Positions 32,125-40,371 of a stretch of 41,550 bases of DNA are shown piece by piece. The notes beneath the pieces are model-generated. The model saw only the letters and a list, made by a program, of their open reading frames with translations. It searched no databases and was not told where the DNA came from. Each line of letters opens with the position of its first letter. The stretch's first letter is position 1. Position numbers and translations under genes: made by a program. This stretch comes from Bacteroidaceae bacterium (GTDB taxonomy: Bacteria; Bacteroidota; Bacteroidia; Bacteroidales; Bacteroidaceae): NCBI GenBank assembly GCA_017622815.1, contig JAGAQH010000030.1, positions 1 to 41,550 of the forward strand, given 5' to 3'.

Positions 32125-33996
32125 TTGAAACGCACACTATACATCCTTTCACTGACAACGCTTCTGCTTGTCGCCACCATCTTGGGCAAGGTGGAGTTCC
32201 TTGCCTACAACAGGGACATCATGTTCTTCACCATGCCTGAACTGATGCAGGTACTGTGGCACGGACTGCCGCTGGACATAAGCACGGTGGCCATGGCCGT
32301 ACTGCCTGTATGGTTCATAACACTGCTTACCGTGAAATGGCCCTCCATGCCCCTGCGATGGATAGTGGGACCATACATCGGCATAGTGACCTTCCTGATG
32401 GGATGCGTAACCGGAGCCACCATAATCATGTACGAGAACTGGAAGTTCCTGCTTGATGCCTCCATTTTCAGTTACATGTCCTCTCCGGGCAATGCAACTG
32501 CCAGTGCATCGGTGTACTACATCATCACACGCATCGGTCTTATCCTGCTGTCCTCCATCCTGTTGTCGTTCCTGTCGGTAGCCATCACACCAAAAAGCAT
32601 TGTTCCCCGGAAGAGCAGATACGGAGGCGGCGGACGCAGACAACAGCATGCTCCGCAACGCCATACTACCTATCTGCTGACAGGCTTGTTGCTCTGTTTC
32701 ATGCTTTGGGGGGTGAACGGGCGTCGTGCCGACGAGCGCAGTGCTTTCCATAGCGAGAAAATAATGCTCAATCATGCCGCCATAAATCCAGTGGGGCACA
32801 TGGTACGCTCCCTGTGGACGTACAGCAAGGACTTCAACGAGCAGTTCCGTCTCATGCCCGAGGAGGAATGCGACAGCATCTTCACCAACATCTTCCCCAC
32901 AGACACAGAGGACATTACCGACACATTGCTTCGTACCAGACGCCCCGACATACTGACTATCCAGTTGGAAAGCATGGGAGCGCCTTTCATTGAAAGTCTC
33001 GGAGGAGCAAAGAACGTGGCACCGGAACTCTGCCAGTGGATGACACGCGGCGTAAACTTTACCAACGCATGGGCCACGAGTTTCCGCACCGACCGGGGTA
33101 CTGTCAGCGCCCTATCGGGTTACGTGTCCTACCCCACCACCTCACTGATGATGACGGACTCATGCCTGCCACTACTGCCAAGTCTGGCAAAGACGCTGAA
33201 GGGATACGGCTACACAGCCGACTACATGTATAGCGGCAACTCCAACCACATGAACAAGCGCAAGTACATGGAGGCGGTGGGATTCCGCATGTGGGATATA
33301 GAAGACATCGACGTTGCCCCCGAAGAGCGCGATGTGTGGGGTGCCAACGACAGCATTGCCATGAACCGCATGCTGGGCCTTATACAGCGTACCAAGCAGG
33401 AGAACGGAGCGGAGAAGCCTTTCTTCTGGGCATGCCAGACCATCAGCAGCCACGAACCGTGGGAGGTTCCCTACCAGCGCCTGGACAACAAGGTGCACAA
33501 TGCCTTTGCCTATACCGACCATTGTGTGGGACAGTTCCTGGACAGCCTGAGCCGCACCTCCGTTTGGGATAACCTGCTTGTGGTGGTGTATGCCGACCAC
33601 GGACATACCTACGGACTGACGTTCGACAATCCGGAATTCTTCCACATGCCACTGTTCTTCATTGGAGGTGCCGTAAGCAAGGTGAAGACATACGACACCA
33701 TCATCGCACAGAACGATATGGTTGCCACCATACTGAGCCAGATGGGCATCCCTCACAACGAGGAGTTCCCATGGAGCCGCAATGTCTTCAGCCGCAACTA
33801 CACCTATCCCTTTGCCTATTGCAACTATCCTGCCGGTGCCCTGTTTGTGGACGGCAGCGGCAAAACCATGATGGATGTACAATCCGGCTACATAATGGCC
33901 GACGAACCGGAGCCAAGTGGGGAAAGGTTGAAGCACCTGCAGGTAATGCTCCAGAAAACATACGACACCATACCGCAGGCAGACAAGACAGAGTGA
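32125..33996 (+). CDS. LtaS-like sulfatase-fold membrane phosphotransferase
   Basis: A 623-residue protein. It starts at a TTG (32125); the next ATG would cut into the first membrane helix. Five N-terminal helices (to about 195) precede a periplasmic alkaline-phosphatase-superfamily domain. Catalytic residues follow LtaS: E282 (QLESMG), T326 (RTDRGTVSALSGY), 44 residues apart as in LtaS (45), and the YADHGHTYG metal pair near 490. LtaS makes lipoteichoic acid in Gram-positives; in Bacteroidetes such proteins more likely transfer phosphoglycerol or phosphoethanolamine to glycans or lipid A. Substrate unknown. Confidence 0.88.
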   Translation: MKRTLYILSLTTLLLVATILGKVEFLAYNRDIMFFTMPELMQVLWHGLPLDISTVAMAVLPVWFITLLTVKWPSMPLRWIVGPYIGIVTFLMGCVTGATIIMYENWKFLLDASIFSYMSSPGNATASASVYYIITRIGLILLSSILLSFLSVAITPKSIVPRKSRYGGGGRRQQHAPQRHTTYLLTGLLLCFMLWGVNGRRADERSAFHSEKIMLNHAAINPVGHMVRSLWTYSKDFNEQFRLMPEEECDSIFTNIFPTDTEDITDTLLRTRRPDILTIQLESMGAPFIESLGGAKNVAPELCQWMTRGVNFTNAWATSFRTDRGTVSALSGYVSYPTTSLMMTDSCLPLLPSLAKTLKGYGYTADYMYSGNSNHMNKRKYMEAVGFRMWDIEDIDVAPEERDVWGANDSIAMNRMLGLIQRTKQENGAEKPFFWACQTISSHEPWEVPYQRLDNKVHNAFAYTDHCVGQFLDSLSRTSVWDNLLVVVYADHGHTYGLTFDNPEFFHMPLFFIGGAVSKVKTYDTIIAQNDMVATILSQMGIPHNEEFPWSRNVFSRNYTYPFAYCNYPAGALFVDGSGKTMMDVQSGYIMADEPEPSGERLKHLQVMLQKTYDTIPQADKTE

Positions 33997-34066
33997 CTGA
34001 AGCCCAACTAATCACTCTTGATTACCATCTGCTCCTAATCCCTATAATACATTATTATACATATAG

Positions 34067-34100
34067 CCCCCGCAATACCCAATAGTAGGTAATGCGGGGG
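34067..34100. terminator. GC-rich hairpin, candidate terminator
   Basis: CCCCCGCAATACC (34067-34079) pairs with GGTAATGCGGGGG (34088-34100) with one mismatch and an 8-base loop. It lies between the LtaS-like gene and the receptor gene. No T tract follows, so it may act by another means. Confidence 0.5.
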
Positions 34101-34130
34101 TATATTGTATGTATTCATGTAGATTTTTCG

Positions 34131-34139
34131 TAACTTCGC
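34131..34139 (+). promoter_or_regulatory. Weak -7 box of the receptor gene promoter
   Basis: TAACTTCGC, close to TAnnTTTG, preceded by TTTTTCG as in the promoter repeat, 20 bases before the ATG. Confidence 0.4.
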
Positions 34140-34158
34140 ACGCCAAAATATATCAAGT

Positions 34159-36492
34159 ATGATAAAATTATTACGTATTTTCCTGTTACTGACACTATTG
34201 TTTCCCACCACCTTCGTATGGGCCGACGACAAGCACACCGATGCCAACATCATCGGGCACGTAATCGATGCTGACGAGAAGCAGCATCTTCCTCACGTTG
34301 TCATACGCGTGCTCGGAACCACTATCTCCACCATGACCGACGGCACCGGACACTATTTCTTCAAGAACCTGCCCAAGGATACCATCACCCTGGAGGTCCG
34401 CTACACCGGATTCCGTACCATCACACGCAAGATAATCATCCGCAAGAACGAGACACGCGAGGTGAACTTCGTCATGCAACCCGACGACATATCGCTGGAC
34501 GAGGTTGTGGTTTCCGCCAACCGCAGCGAAACAAAGCGCCGCGAAGCGCCCAACCTGGTGAACGTGCTGGACGGCAAGGAGTTCGAGACCACCCAGTCCA
34601 CCTGTCTGGCACAGGGGCTCAACTTCCAGCCCGGCGTGCGCACCGAGGATGATTGCCAGAACTGCGGTTTCACACAGGTACGCATCAATGGTCTGGACGG
34701 TCACTACTCTCAGATCCTCATCAACTCGCGCCCCATCTTCTCTGCCCTGACCGGAGTGTACGGTCTGGAGCAGATTCCTGCCAACATGATAGAGCGCGTG
34801 GAGGTGGTAAGAGGCGGTGGTTCTGCCCTCTATGGCGCATCTGCCATAGGCGGTACCATCAACGTAATCACCAAGGACCCCTTGCACAACTCTGCCGAGG
34901 TGGGACACACACTCATGAACATCGGGGGAAGTTCATCGTTCGAGAACGTTACCACGGCCAATGCCTCGCTGGTAACTGACAACCGCAAGGCCGGCATCTT
35001 CCTGTATGGACAGATACGCAACCGTGACGAGTATGACCACGACGGGGACGGCTACACGGAACTGCCTGGCATGAAGAACAAGACCCTTGGCTTCAACTCC
35101 TTCCTGCGCCTTAGCACCAACTCGCGCCTGACCCTGGAATACCATGGCATCAACGAGTTCCGCCGTGGCGGCAACCTGATGGAGCAGCCTCCCCACATGG
35201 CCAACATTGCCGAGCAGACAGAGCACGACATCCATGGCGGCGGTCTGGGCTACGACTTCTTCAGCGACAATACCAAACACCACCTGAATGCCTACTTCTC
35301 CTTCCAGTACACCAACCGCGACAGTTACTATGGCGGCATCGGTTCCGGTTCGCCCGAAGAGGTGGAGGCTGCAAACCTGGCCTATGGCAATACCAAGGAC
35401 TTTACCTATGTGCTGGGAACACAGTATGTCTACAAGTTCGACCGTTGCCTGTTCATGCCTGCCGACCTTACCGCCGGCATAGAGTACAACTTTGACGGTC
35501 TGGACGACGTCATCCTGGGCTACAACCGCAACTTCAACCAGGACATCCACATCACCAGCGCCTTCCTGCAGAACGAATGGAAGAACAAGCAGTGGAGCTT
35601 CCTCATTGGCGGCCGTCTGGACAAGCACAACCTCATTGACAACGTAATCTTCAGTCCCCGTGTAAACCTCCGTTACAACCCCACGGAGTCTGTGAACCTC
35701 CGTGCCTCCTATGCCGGCGGTTTCCGTGCGCCACAGGCCTTCGACGAGGACCTGCACGTGGGTGTGGTAGGCGGAGAACGCCTCGTCACCGTGCTGGCCG
35801 ACAACCTGAAGGAGGAACGCTCACATAGTTTCAGCCTTTCTTCCGACATGTACTTCCGCTTCGGCAACGTGCAGACCAACTTCCTCGTGGAGGGCTTCTA
35901 CACCAAACTGAACAACGTATTCGCACTCCGCAAACTTAGCGGCACGGATGCACAGGGCAATATCGTGCAGGAGCGCTACAATGCCTACGGGGCACACGTC
36001 TACGGCGTGAACCTCGAGGCCCGTGCCTCCCTGACCAAGTGGTTCCAGTTGCAGGCAGGCTTCACCCTGCAGCGCAGCCAGTACGACCGCGAGATAGTGT
36101 GGAACGAGGACGTCCCCGACCAGAAGACAAAGCGCATACTGCGCAGCCCCGACGCCTACGGTTATTTTACCGCATCGCTGACCCCCGTACGCAATCTCAC
36201 CGTTGCCCTGACCGGCAACTACACGGGCAGCATGCACATAGGCCACAATGCAGGTTCCGGCACTCCTGTTCCCGAGATTGTGGAGACTCCTGCTTTCATG
36301 ACTCTGAACGCCAAGGTAAGCTACGAAATGCCCATCGTGGACTCATTCCGCATGCAGATAAGCGGTGGTGTGCAGAATATTGCCAATGCCTACCAGAACG
36401 ACTTCGACCAAGGCTGGGAGCGCGACTCCGACTACATGTACGGCCCCAGCACTCCCCGCAGCTACCACCTGGGCGTGAAACTGATTTATTAG
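34159..36492 (+). CDS. TonB-dependent outer-membrane receptor
   Basis: A 777-residue protein. Signal peptide to about residue 22 (FVWADD). A carboxypeptidase-regulatory-like domain (about 30-112: IIGHVIDADEKQHLPHVVIRVLG...MTDGTGHYFF) leads into the plug (about 115-240), with LDEVVVSANRSETKRREAPNLVNVL and MIERVEVVRGGGSALYGASAIGGTINVITKDP. The 22-strand barrel fills the rest and ends in the aromatic-rich LGVKLIY. The plug contains CQNCGFTQVRINGLDGHYSQILI, a two-cysteine motif shared by a subgroup. There is no SusD partner, so it is not a polysaccharide-utilisation pair. The likely cargo is a metal chelate, haem or cobalamin, not determined here. Confidence 0.92.
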   Translation: MIKLLRIFLLLTLLFPTTFVWADDKHTDANIIGHVIDADEKQHLPHVVIRVLGTTISTMTDGTGHYFFKNLPKDTITLEVRYTGFRTITRKIIIRKNETREVNFVMQPDDISLDEVVVSANRSETKRREAPNLVNVLDGKEFETTQSTCLAQGLNFQPGVRTEDDCQNCGFTQVRINGLDGHYSQILINSRPIFSALTGVYGLEQIPANMIERVEVVRGGGSALYGASAIGGTINVITKDPLHNSAEVGHTLMNIGGSSSFENVTTANASLVTDNRKAGIFLYGQIRNRDEYDHDGDGYTELPGMKNKTLGFNSFLRLSTNSRLTLEYHGINEFRRGGNLMEQPPHMANIAEQTEHDIHGGGLGYDFFSDNTKHHLNAYFSFQYTNRDSYYGGIGSGSPEEVEAANLAYGNTKDFTYVLGTQYVYKFDRCLFMPADLTAGIEYNFDGLDDVILGYNRNFNQDIHITSAFLQNEWKNKQWSFLIGGRLDKHNLIDNVIFSPRVNLRYNPTESVNLRASYAGGFRAPQAFDEDLHVGVVGGERLVTVLADNLKEERSHSFSLSSDMYFRFGNVQTNFLVEGFYTKLNNVFALRKLSGTDAQGNIVQERYNAYGAHVYGVNLEARASLTKWFQLQAGFTLQRSQYDREIVWNEDVPDQKTKRILRSPDAYGYFTASLTPVRNLTVALTGNYTGSMHIGHNAGSGTPVPEIVETPAFMTLNAKVSYEMPIVDSFRMQISGGVQNIANAYQNDFDQGWERDSDYMYGPSTPRSYHLGVKLIY

Positions 36493-36583
36493 ACAAACAA
36501 ACTACACCATACGACAAGCTGTCCAGAATGTAGAGATGATTTACATTCGGGACTGCTTGTTGATTTATGTAAGTTCTTTGAGT

Positions 36584-36620
36584 CCAAATCGGTCATTGCA
36601 TGTTACAATGACCGATTTGG
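36584..36620. terminator. Perfect 15-bp inverted repeat, possible terminator
   Basis: CCAAATCGGTCATTG (36584-36598), loop CATGTTA, CAATGACCGATTTGG (36606-36620). It lies about 90 bases after the receptor stop. The right arm plus GT also occurs at 6455-6471 directly after the primase-like gene, without its left arm. Confidence 0.5.
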
Positions 36621-36674
36621 GTTGAATACCATACAAAGGCCTTTAGTGGATAAAGCAAAGGTCTCTACTCATCA

Positions 36675-36692
36675 AAGTAAAGGCCTTTACTT
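36675..36692. repeat. 18-bp perfect palindrome
   Basis: AAGTAAAGGCCTTTACTT is its own reverse complement. The core AAAGGCCTTTA also occurs at about 36636-36646, 38 bases upstream. A dimeric regulator site is possible; no obvious promoter is attached. Confidence 0.5.
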
Positions 36693-36992
36693 GCCCAAGT
36701 AAGTACTACTGGATTTTTCGGCTATATTATATAAGGGGTTGGTGTGGCTTGCCGATGACAGAAATATGCTCTTGATATGTATGAAAATTGTCCTCCCCGA
36801 TGACGCGTCCTTGTCACCCTGGGCAACTCGCCCTCGTTGTCCGGGAGGACAAAAAGCGGTTGTCGGCATAGTAAATTTACCCTTACAGGAGGCGGACAGG
36901 GAACAGAGCCGAGAGGCGGTGCCCAAAGGGTCTGACGCCCAAACGGGGAACAGAGGAGCGAGGAGCGACTATGGGATTAGAGGACTCTGTGC

Positions 36993-38165
36993 TCAACCCA
37001 TTATCCATTTGCCTATTTTAGGTATGCGGCGGACAAGGATGCAGAGAACAGATAATGCCATAAAGGACATGATTGCCGGCAAGAGCATCTCCAGCGGAGT
37101 GGTCCATATACCGAAAATGCCGTCTGCCCCTGTGCCGAAAGAGGTTCTTGCCCACGGGGACACAGATACCAGAAGGAGCAAATGGCACAGATACATGCCG
37201 TAACTGGCTTCCGATATCGGGAGCAATATCCTCGTGTAGAAGCGTCCTGTACCATTGAATTTCCTGAAGAACAGTATCCAGCCTATGGCCATCAATGCCA
37301 CCCCTATTGTATCGTTCAGCCAGGGGCCTTCCCAAAAGGAGGCCATGGTTATGGGGCCCGACACAGGGAATTTGCCACAGGCATCGTTGCTGACATTGCA
37401 GAAGAATCCGACAGAACATATCGCGAATCCCGCCATAAACAGGGGGAGAGCAAAGCTGAGAGTCCTGCGCCACGACAACTCGCCCACGAACCTACGGAAA
37501 TACAGGCCGAGAAGCATGTAACCGATGAAGCCGCTGAGATAGTAGAATGTTCCATACGCGTTCCAACCGGCTTCGCCCCAAAGGGGATACTTGGCAGGGT
37601 TGGGGATGCCGAAAGGTCCGTATATAAGCGGAGGCATACCGCCCAACCAATTACGGAGCAGGGGAATCGTAGTAGTGAAGAGCCATATAGCAAGATAAAC
37701 CCGCAGTTCAGTTTTCTGCACCTTTTCCGCCCATGGGGACAACATGGGCATAAGTGCATAGAGGCCTATCAGCATGTAGACAAACCACAAATGTCCGGCA
37801 GCATAATTGAAATTAAGGAGCAAATCCCCTAAATCCCTTATCGGCTCGCCCCACATCAAGGCATAGACGATGCTCCAGAAAAGGAACGGGATGAGGACTC
37901 GGACAGCCCTTTTGCGGACAAATTCGGCTGAGGAATAGTGCAAGGGGAAGAGGAGATAACTTGAGGCTACGACAAAAAGAGCCACACTTGCCCTTACCAG
38001 TGTATTTATGATGGACAGCCATACCGCATCTGATTGGGTGAGGAGCAACGTTCCCTCTCCCCCATAATAGAACGGTTCGCAACAGTGCGTGACCATAACA
38101 AAAAAGCATGCTGCGACGCGCATCCAGTCTATCCAGACCTCTCGCTTGGTTTCTTTCCTTTCCAT
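36993..38165 (-). CDS. Acyltransferase family 3 membrane protein
   Basis: About 390 residues from MERKETKREVWIDWMRVAACFFVMVTHC (38165); the upstream in-frame ATG at 38189 falls inside the -7 box. Ten or so membrane helices. The conserved start (R-x-x-A...THC with the catalytic-type histidine) and GHLWFVYMLIGLYALMPML are typical of PF01757 enzymes that O-acetylate or acylate sugars on surface polysaccharides. The gene diverges from no neighbour and follows a Crp-like gene on the same strand, with its own promoter. Confidence 0.88.
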   Translation of the reverse strand: MERKETKREVWIDWMRVAACFFVMVTHCCEPFYYGGEGTLLLTQSDAVWLSIINTLVRASVALFVVASSYLLFPLHYSSAEFVRKRAVRVLIPFLFWSIVYALMWGEPIRDLGDLLLNFNYAAGHLWFVYMLIGLYALMPMLSPWAEKVQKTELRVYLAIWLFTTTIPLLRNWLGGMPPLIYGPFGIPNPAKYPLWGEAGWNAYGTFYYLSGFIGYMLLGLYFRRFVGELSWRRTLSFALPLFMAGFAICSVGFFCNVSNDACGKFPVSGPITMASFWEGPWLNDTIGVALMAIGWILFFRKFNGTGRFYTRILLPISEASYGMYLCHLLLLVSVSPWARTSFGTGADGIFGIWTTPLEMLLPAIMSFMALSVLCILVRRIPKIGKWIMG

Positions 38166-38185
38166 AGCAATCATTATTGTATGGG

Positions 38186-38194
38186 GCAAAGGTA
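38186..38194 (-). promoter_or_regulatory. -7 box of the acyltransferase promoter
   Basis: TACCTTTGC on the minus strand, giving a start near 38180 and a short leader before the ATG at 38165. It decides against the longer gene start. Confidence 0.55.
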
Positions 38195-38226
38195 AGGAGT
38201 TTGCATGAAAAAGAATTTGTCCTATG

Positions 38227-38826
38227 TCAATTTCTCCCGTTACGATACAGGGACTTGGAGCGCAACCTGCTCAATGTGGGCAGGGTAATACCGAGGTAGG
38301 AGGCAATGTAGCCGAGATTGCACCTCTGGCAAATGCCAGGAAACTGCTTTATAAAATTCATATAGCGTTCTGCGGCAGAAAGCGAGAGCCTGTCCTTGTG
38401 CGACTGGTGGAGCCTGCGGTATTCGTTCTGATGGATGATACGCCCCCAGTTGCACAGTTCCAGATTGGTCTCGAACAAACGGTTCATGTCGTTTATTGAA
38501 ATCCTGAATGCCTGGACGGGTTCCAGGGTCTCGGCATATTCCTGGCTTGGCATACCGTAATACAGTTCGTCCATGCTGAACACTGCATGCCCCTCCACTG
38601 AAAACGAGGTGTTGATTTCAACCCCGTTCACAAGCCAGTAGTGCCTGAGGAGTCCTTGCTCAATAAACCATACGTAACGAAGCCTCTTGCCTTCCTCCAG
38701 AACATGTACATGCTTGTCAATACAACAGGGTTCAAGGCACGATGCCAGCGCAGCGGCCGTTTCCTGGCTGACGGGAACCACTTCTCTCATCTTCTGAAGG
38801 AACGTGCTTTCCAGAAATGTCTTCAT
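38227..38826 (-). CDS. Crp/Fnr-family transcription regulator
   Basis: About 199 residues from MKTFLESTFLQKMREVV (38826); sequence upstream of this in frame is not family-like and includes the promoter. An N-terminal cyclic-nucleotide-binding beta-roll (about 10-120: LEEGKRLRYVWFIEQGLLRHYWLVNGVEINTSF) lacks the four-cysteine cluster of FNR. The C-terminal helix-turn-helix is NLGYIASYLGITLPTLSRLRSK. It resembles the many one-domain Bacteroidetes Crp-like regulators of unknown ligand. Its gene is 61 bases upstream of the acyltransferase start and could regulate it. Confidence 0.88.
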   Translation of the reverse strand: MKTFLESTFLQKMREVVPVSQETAAALASCLEPCCIDKHVHVLEEGKRLRYVWFIEQGLLRHYWLVNGVEINTSFSVEGHAVFSMDELYYGMPSQEYAETLEPVQAFRISINDMNRLFETNLELCNWGRIIHQNEYRRLHQSHKDRLSLSAAERYMNFIKQFPGICQRCNLGYIASYLGITLPTLSRLRSKSLYRNGRN

Positions 38827-39150
38827 ACGTATATTTTGAGTTAACGATGCCACAAAGATACACAATAAACGGCTTCTGCCGAGGGTTTGAAGGAAAATTC
38901 TCGCAAGAAACAAAAAAGAAGGTGTGCCTATTTGAAGTGAACCCCAGAAGTTTTTTGTCTAACTTCTGGGGATTACTCCATTTTGACACACCCTCGCTCA
39001 AATACTCCCTCTAAATAAGAACATCGTTCCTTGATATTGTAGAAATTAGTCTTATATAACGGGGCACACAAGTTAAGCTCGGATATCACACAATACGGAA
39101 TTTCAAATAGCAATTCATCTTCTCTCTGAGAATCGTACCGAAATCCTATA
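38827..39150. other. Non-coding stretch with a strong hairpin
   Basis: It holds the Crp-like gene promoter and an 11-bp hairpin, CCCCAGAAGTT (38942-38952) / AACTTCTGGGG (38961-38971), followed by TTTTGACACACCC. This sequence reminded me of the ends of IS3-like elements in Bacteroidetes, but no transposase frame remains. The hairpin may stop the T9SS-cargo transcript arriving from the right. Nothing else is seen. Confidence 0.45.
38851..38860 (-). promoter_or_regulatory. -7 box of the Crp-like gene promoter
   Basis: TATCTTTGTG on the minus strand, about 25 bases before the ATG at 38826, matches the -7 consensus and supports this start. Confidence 0.55.
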
Positions 39151-40371
39151 TTATTTAACCATCACTCTTTTAGCAGTACGAAGTCCGCTTGCCTCGTTCA
39201 CGACAGAAACGATAAGTAACGAACCCTCTGGCGCACTAACAGGAATGGTCATACTGGTAGTGTTGGGTTCCCACTTAGCACTTGCCAAGACTTGTCCGTT
39301 CAAAGATACAATTTGCACATTGCACACTGCATCTGAAACACTTTCCCTGTTGAGTATGCATTTGCCTGCAGAAAAATTGACGGCAACAGGCTGTGTCCAG
39401 GTTACATTCTCAATACCGTCAGCAACAGTAATTGAAAACGGCTCCTTACTAACAGTACTCCATTGTCCAAGTGCATCCATAGCACGTACACAAAGGTAAT
39501 GGTCTCCTACTCCTACTCCTTCAAGGTCTACATTGAAGGCTATCTCCTTCTCTGATTCACCTGACGCAAACACTCCAACAGATGTGGCATTGCCCTCGCC
39601 TGGATCGTCATCCACGAAGTACTCTACTTTTTCGACATTCTGGAGCGAATAGACATAGAGTGCACGACTCCACACCGCAGACCAATTGCCTCTAACGTCC
39701 TGGGCACGAAGATTAAAGTTGTGTACACCAGCCTCAAGTCCATCGAGACTCAAGAGGTACTTACCTTCCCCTTCTCTTAATCTTTGGACATTCTTTCCCT
39801 TACCATAGCCGGGGTCATTGTCAAAGAAGTATTCCAGGCGTGCCAAGTCACCCACTGGTTCTTCCGGTTCCAATACCTCGCAAATAGTGAACATCTTCTT
39901 GCTCAAATCGGTCCACTGACCGAAAATGTCCATACCACGCACGCATAGGTAGTGTTCGCCAAGTTCAAGATTAGAAAGGTCAACATCAAAGACTATGGTC
40001 TGTTCAGACTTATTGCCTGCTACCGGTCCTACTGATATCGCACTACCTACTCCTGGGTCTGTATCTATGAAATACTCCACTCTCGAAAAGCCATGCAGGT
40101 TATATACATATATCGCCCTACTCCAAACAGAAGACCAGTTAGCCTTGCTATCCTGGGCACGGATGTTAAAAATATGTACGCCCGCTTCCAAACTGCTGAA
40201 ATCAATTTGGCAAGTATTCTGTCCTTCCTTAATGCCGTCAATAGGCACACCGGCCCCATACCCGGGGTCAGCATCAAAGAAGTATTCCATGCGCCTAAGT
40301 TCCTGTGCAATAAGCGTGCCGGAAAGAAACAAGGCACATACTAATGCCAATAACTTATTGTAACCAATCAT
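39151..40371 (-). CDS. Secreted four-repeat protein with probable type IX secretion tail
   Basis: A 406-residue protein from the ATG at 40371 (a GTG three bases earlier is possible). Signal peptide to about residue 23 (GTLIAQ). Four beta-rich repeats of about 75 residues each open with (R/K)(M/V/L)EYF(F/I/V)DxDPGxG, at about 27, 102, 184 and 255. Repeats 1 and 3 share EAGVHxFNxRAQDxxxNWSxVWSRAxYVY; 2 and 4 share GxHYLCVRxMDxxGQW. So a two-domain block was duplicated. The last about 75 residues (NVQIVSLNGQVLASAKW...LRTAKRVMVK) look like a type IX sorting domain, so the protein is probably on the cell surface. Its start overlaps the stop of the upstream gene by one base. Confidence 0.85.
   Translation of the reverse strand: MIGYNKLLALVCALFLSGTLIAQELRRMEYFFDADPGYGAGVPIDGIKEGQNTCQIDFSSLEAGVHIFNIRAQDSKANWSSVWSRAIYVYNLHGFSRVEYFIDTDPGVGSAISVGPVAGNKSEQTIVFDVDLSNLELGEHYLCVRGMDIFGQWTDLSKKMFTICEVLEPEEPVGDLARLEYFFDNDPGYGKGKNVQRLREGEGKYLLSLDGLEAGVHNFNLRAQDVRGNWSAVWSRALYVYSLQNVEKVEYFVDDDPGEGNATSVGVFASGESEKEIAFNVDLEGVGVGDHYLCVRAMDALGQWSTVSKEPFSITVADGIENVTWTQPVAVNFSAGKCILNRESVSDAVCNVQIVSLNGQVLASAKWEPNTTSMTIPVSAPEGSLLIVSVVNEASGLRTAKRVMVK

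Larger units (their letters stand above)
36493..36992. other. Non-coding stretch rich in inverted repeats
   Basis: No credible gene. It holds a 15-bp inverted repeat (36584-36620), two AAAGGCCTTTA copies, of which one is an 18-bp palindrome (36675-36692), and a 10-bp inverted pair TTGTCCTCCC/GGGAGGACAA (36788-36797 and 36843-36852) that may end the acyltransferase transcript. Confidence 0.55.

Noticed and set aside
36739-37203. A 154-codon plus-strand frame after the receptor gene
   Set aside because: Half of it is antisense to the acyltransferase end and the rest covers an inverted repeat; composition is not protein-like.
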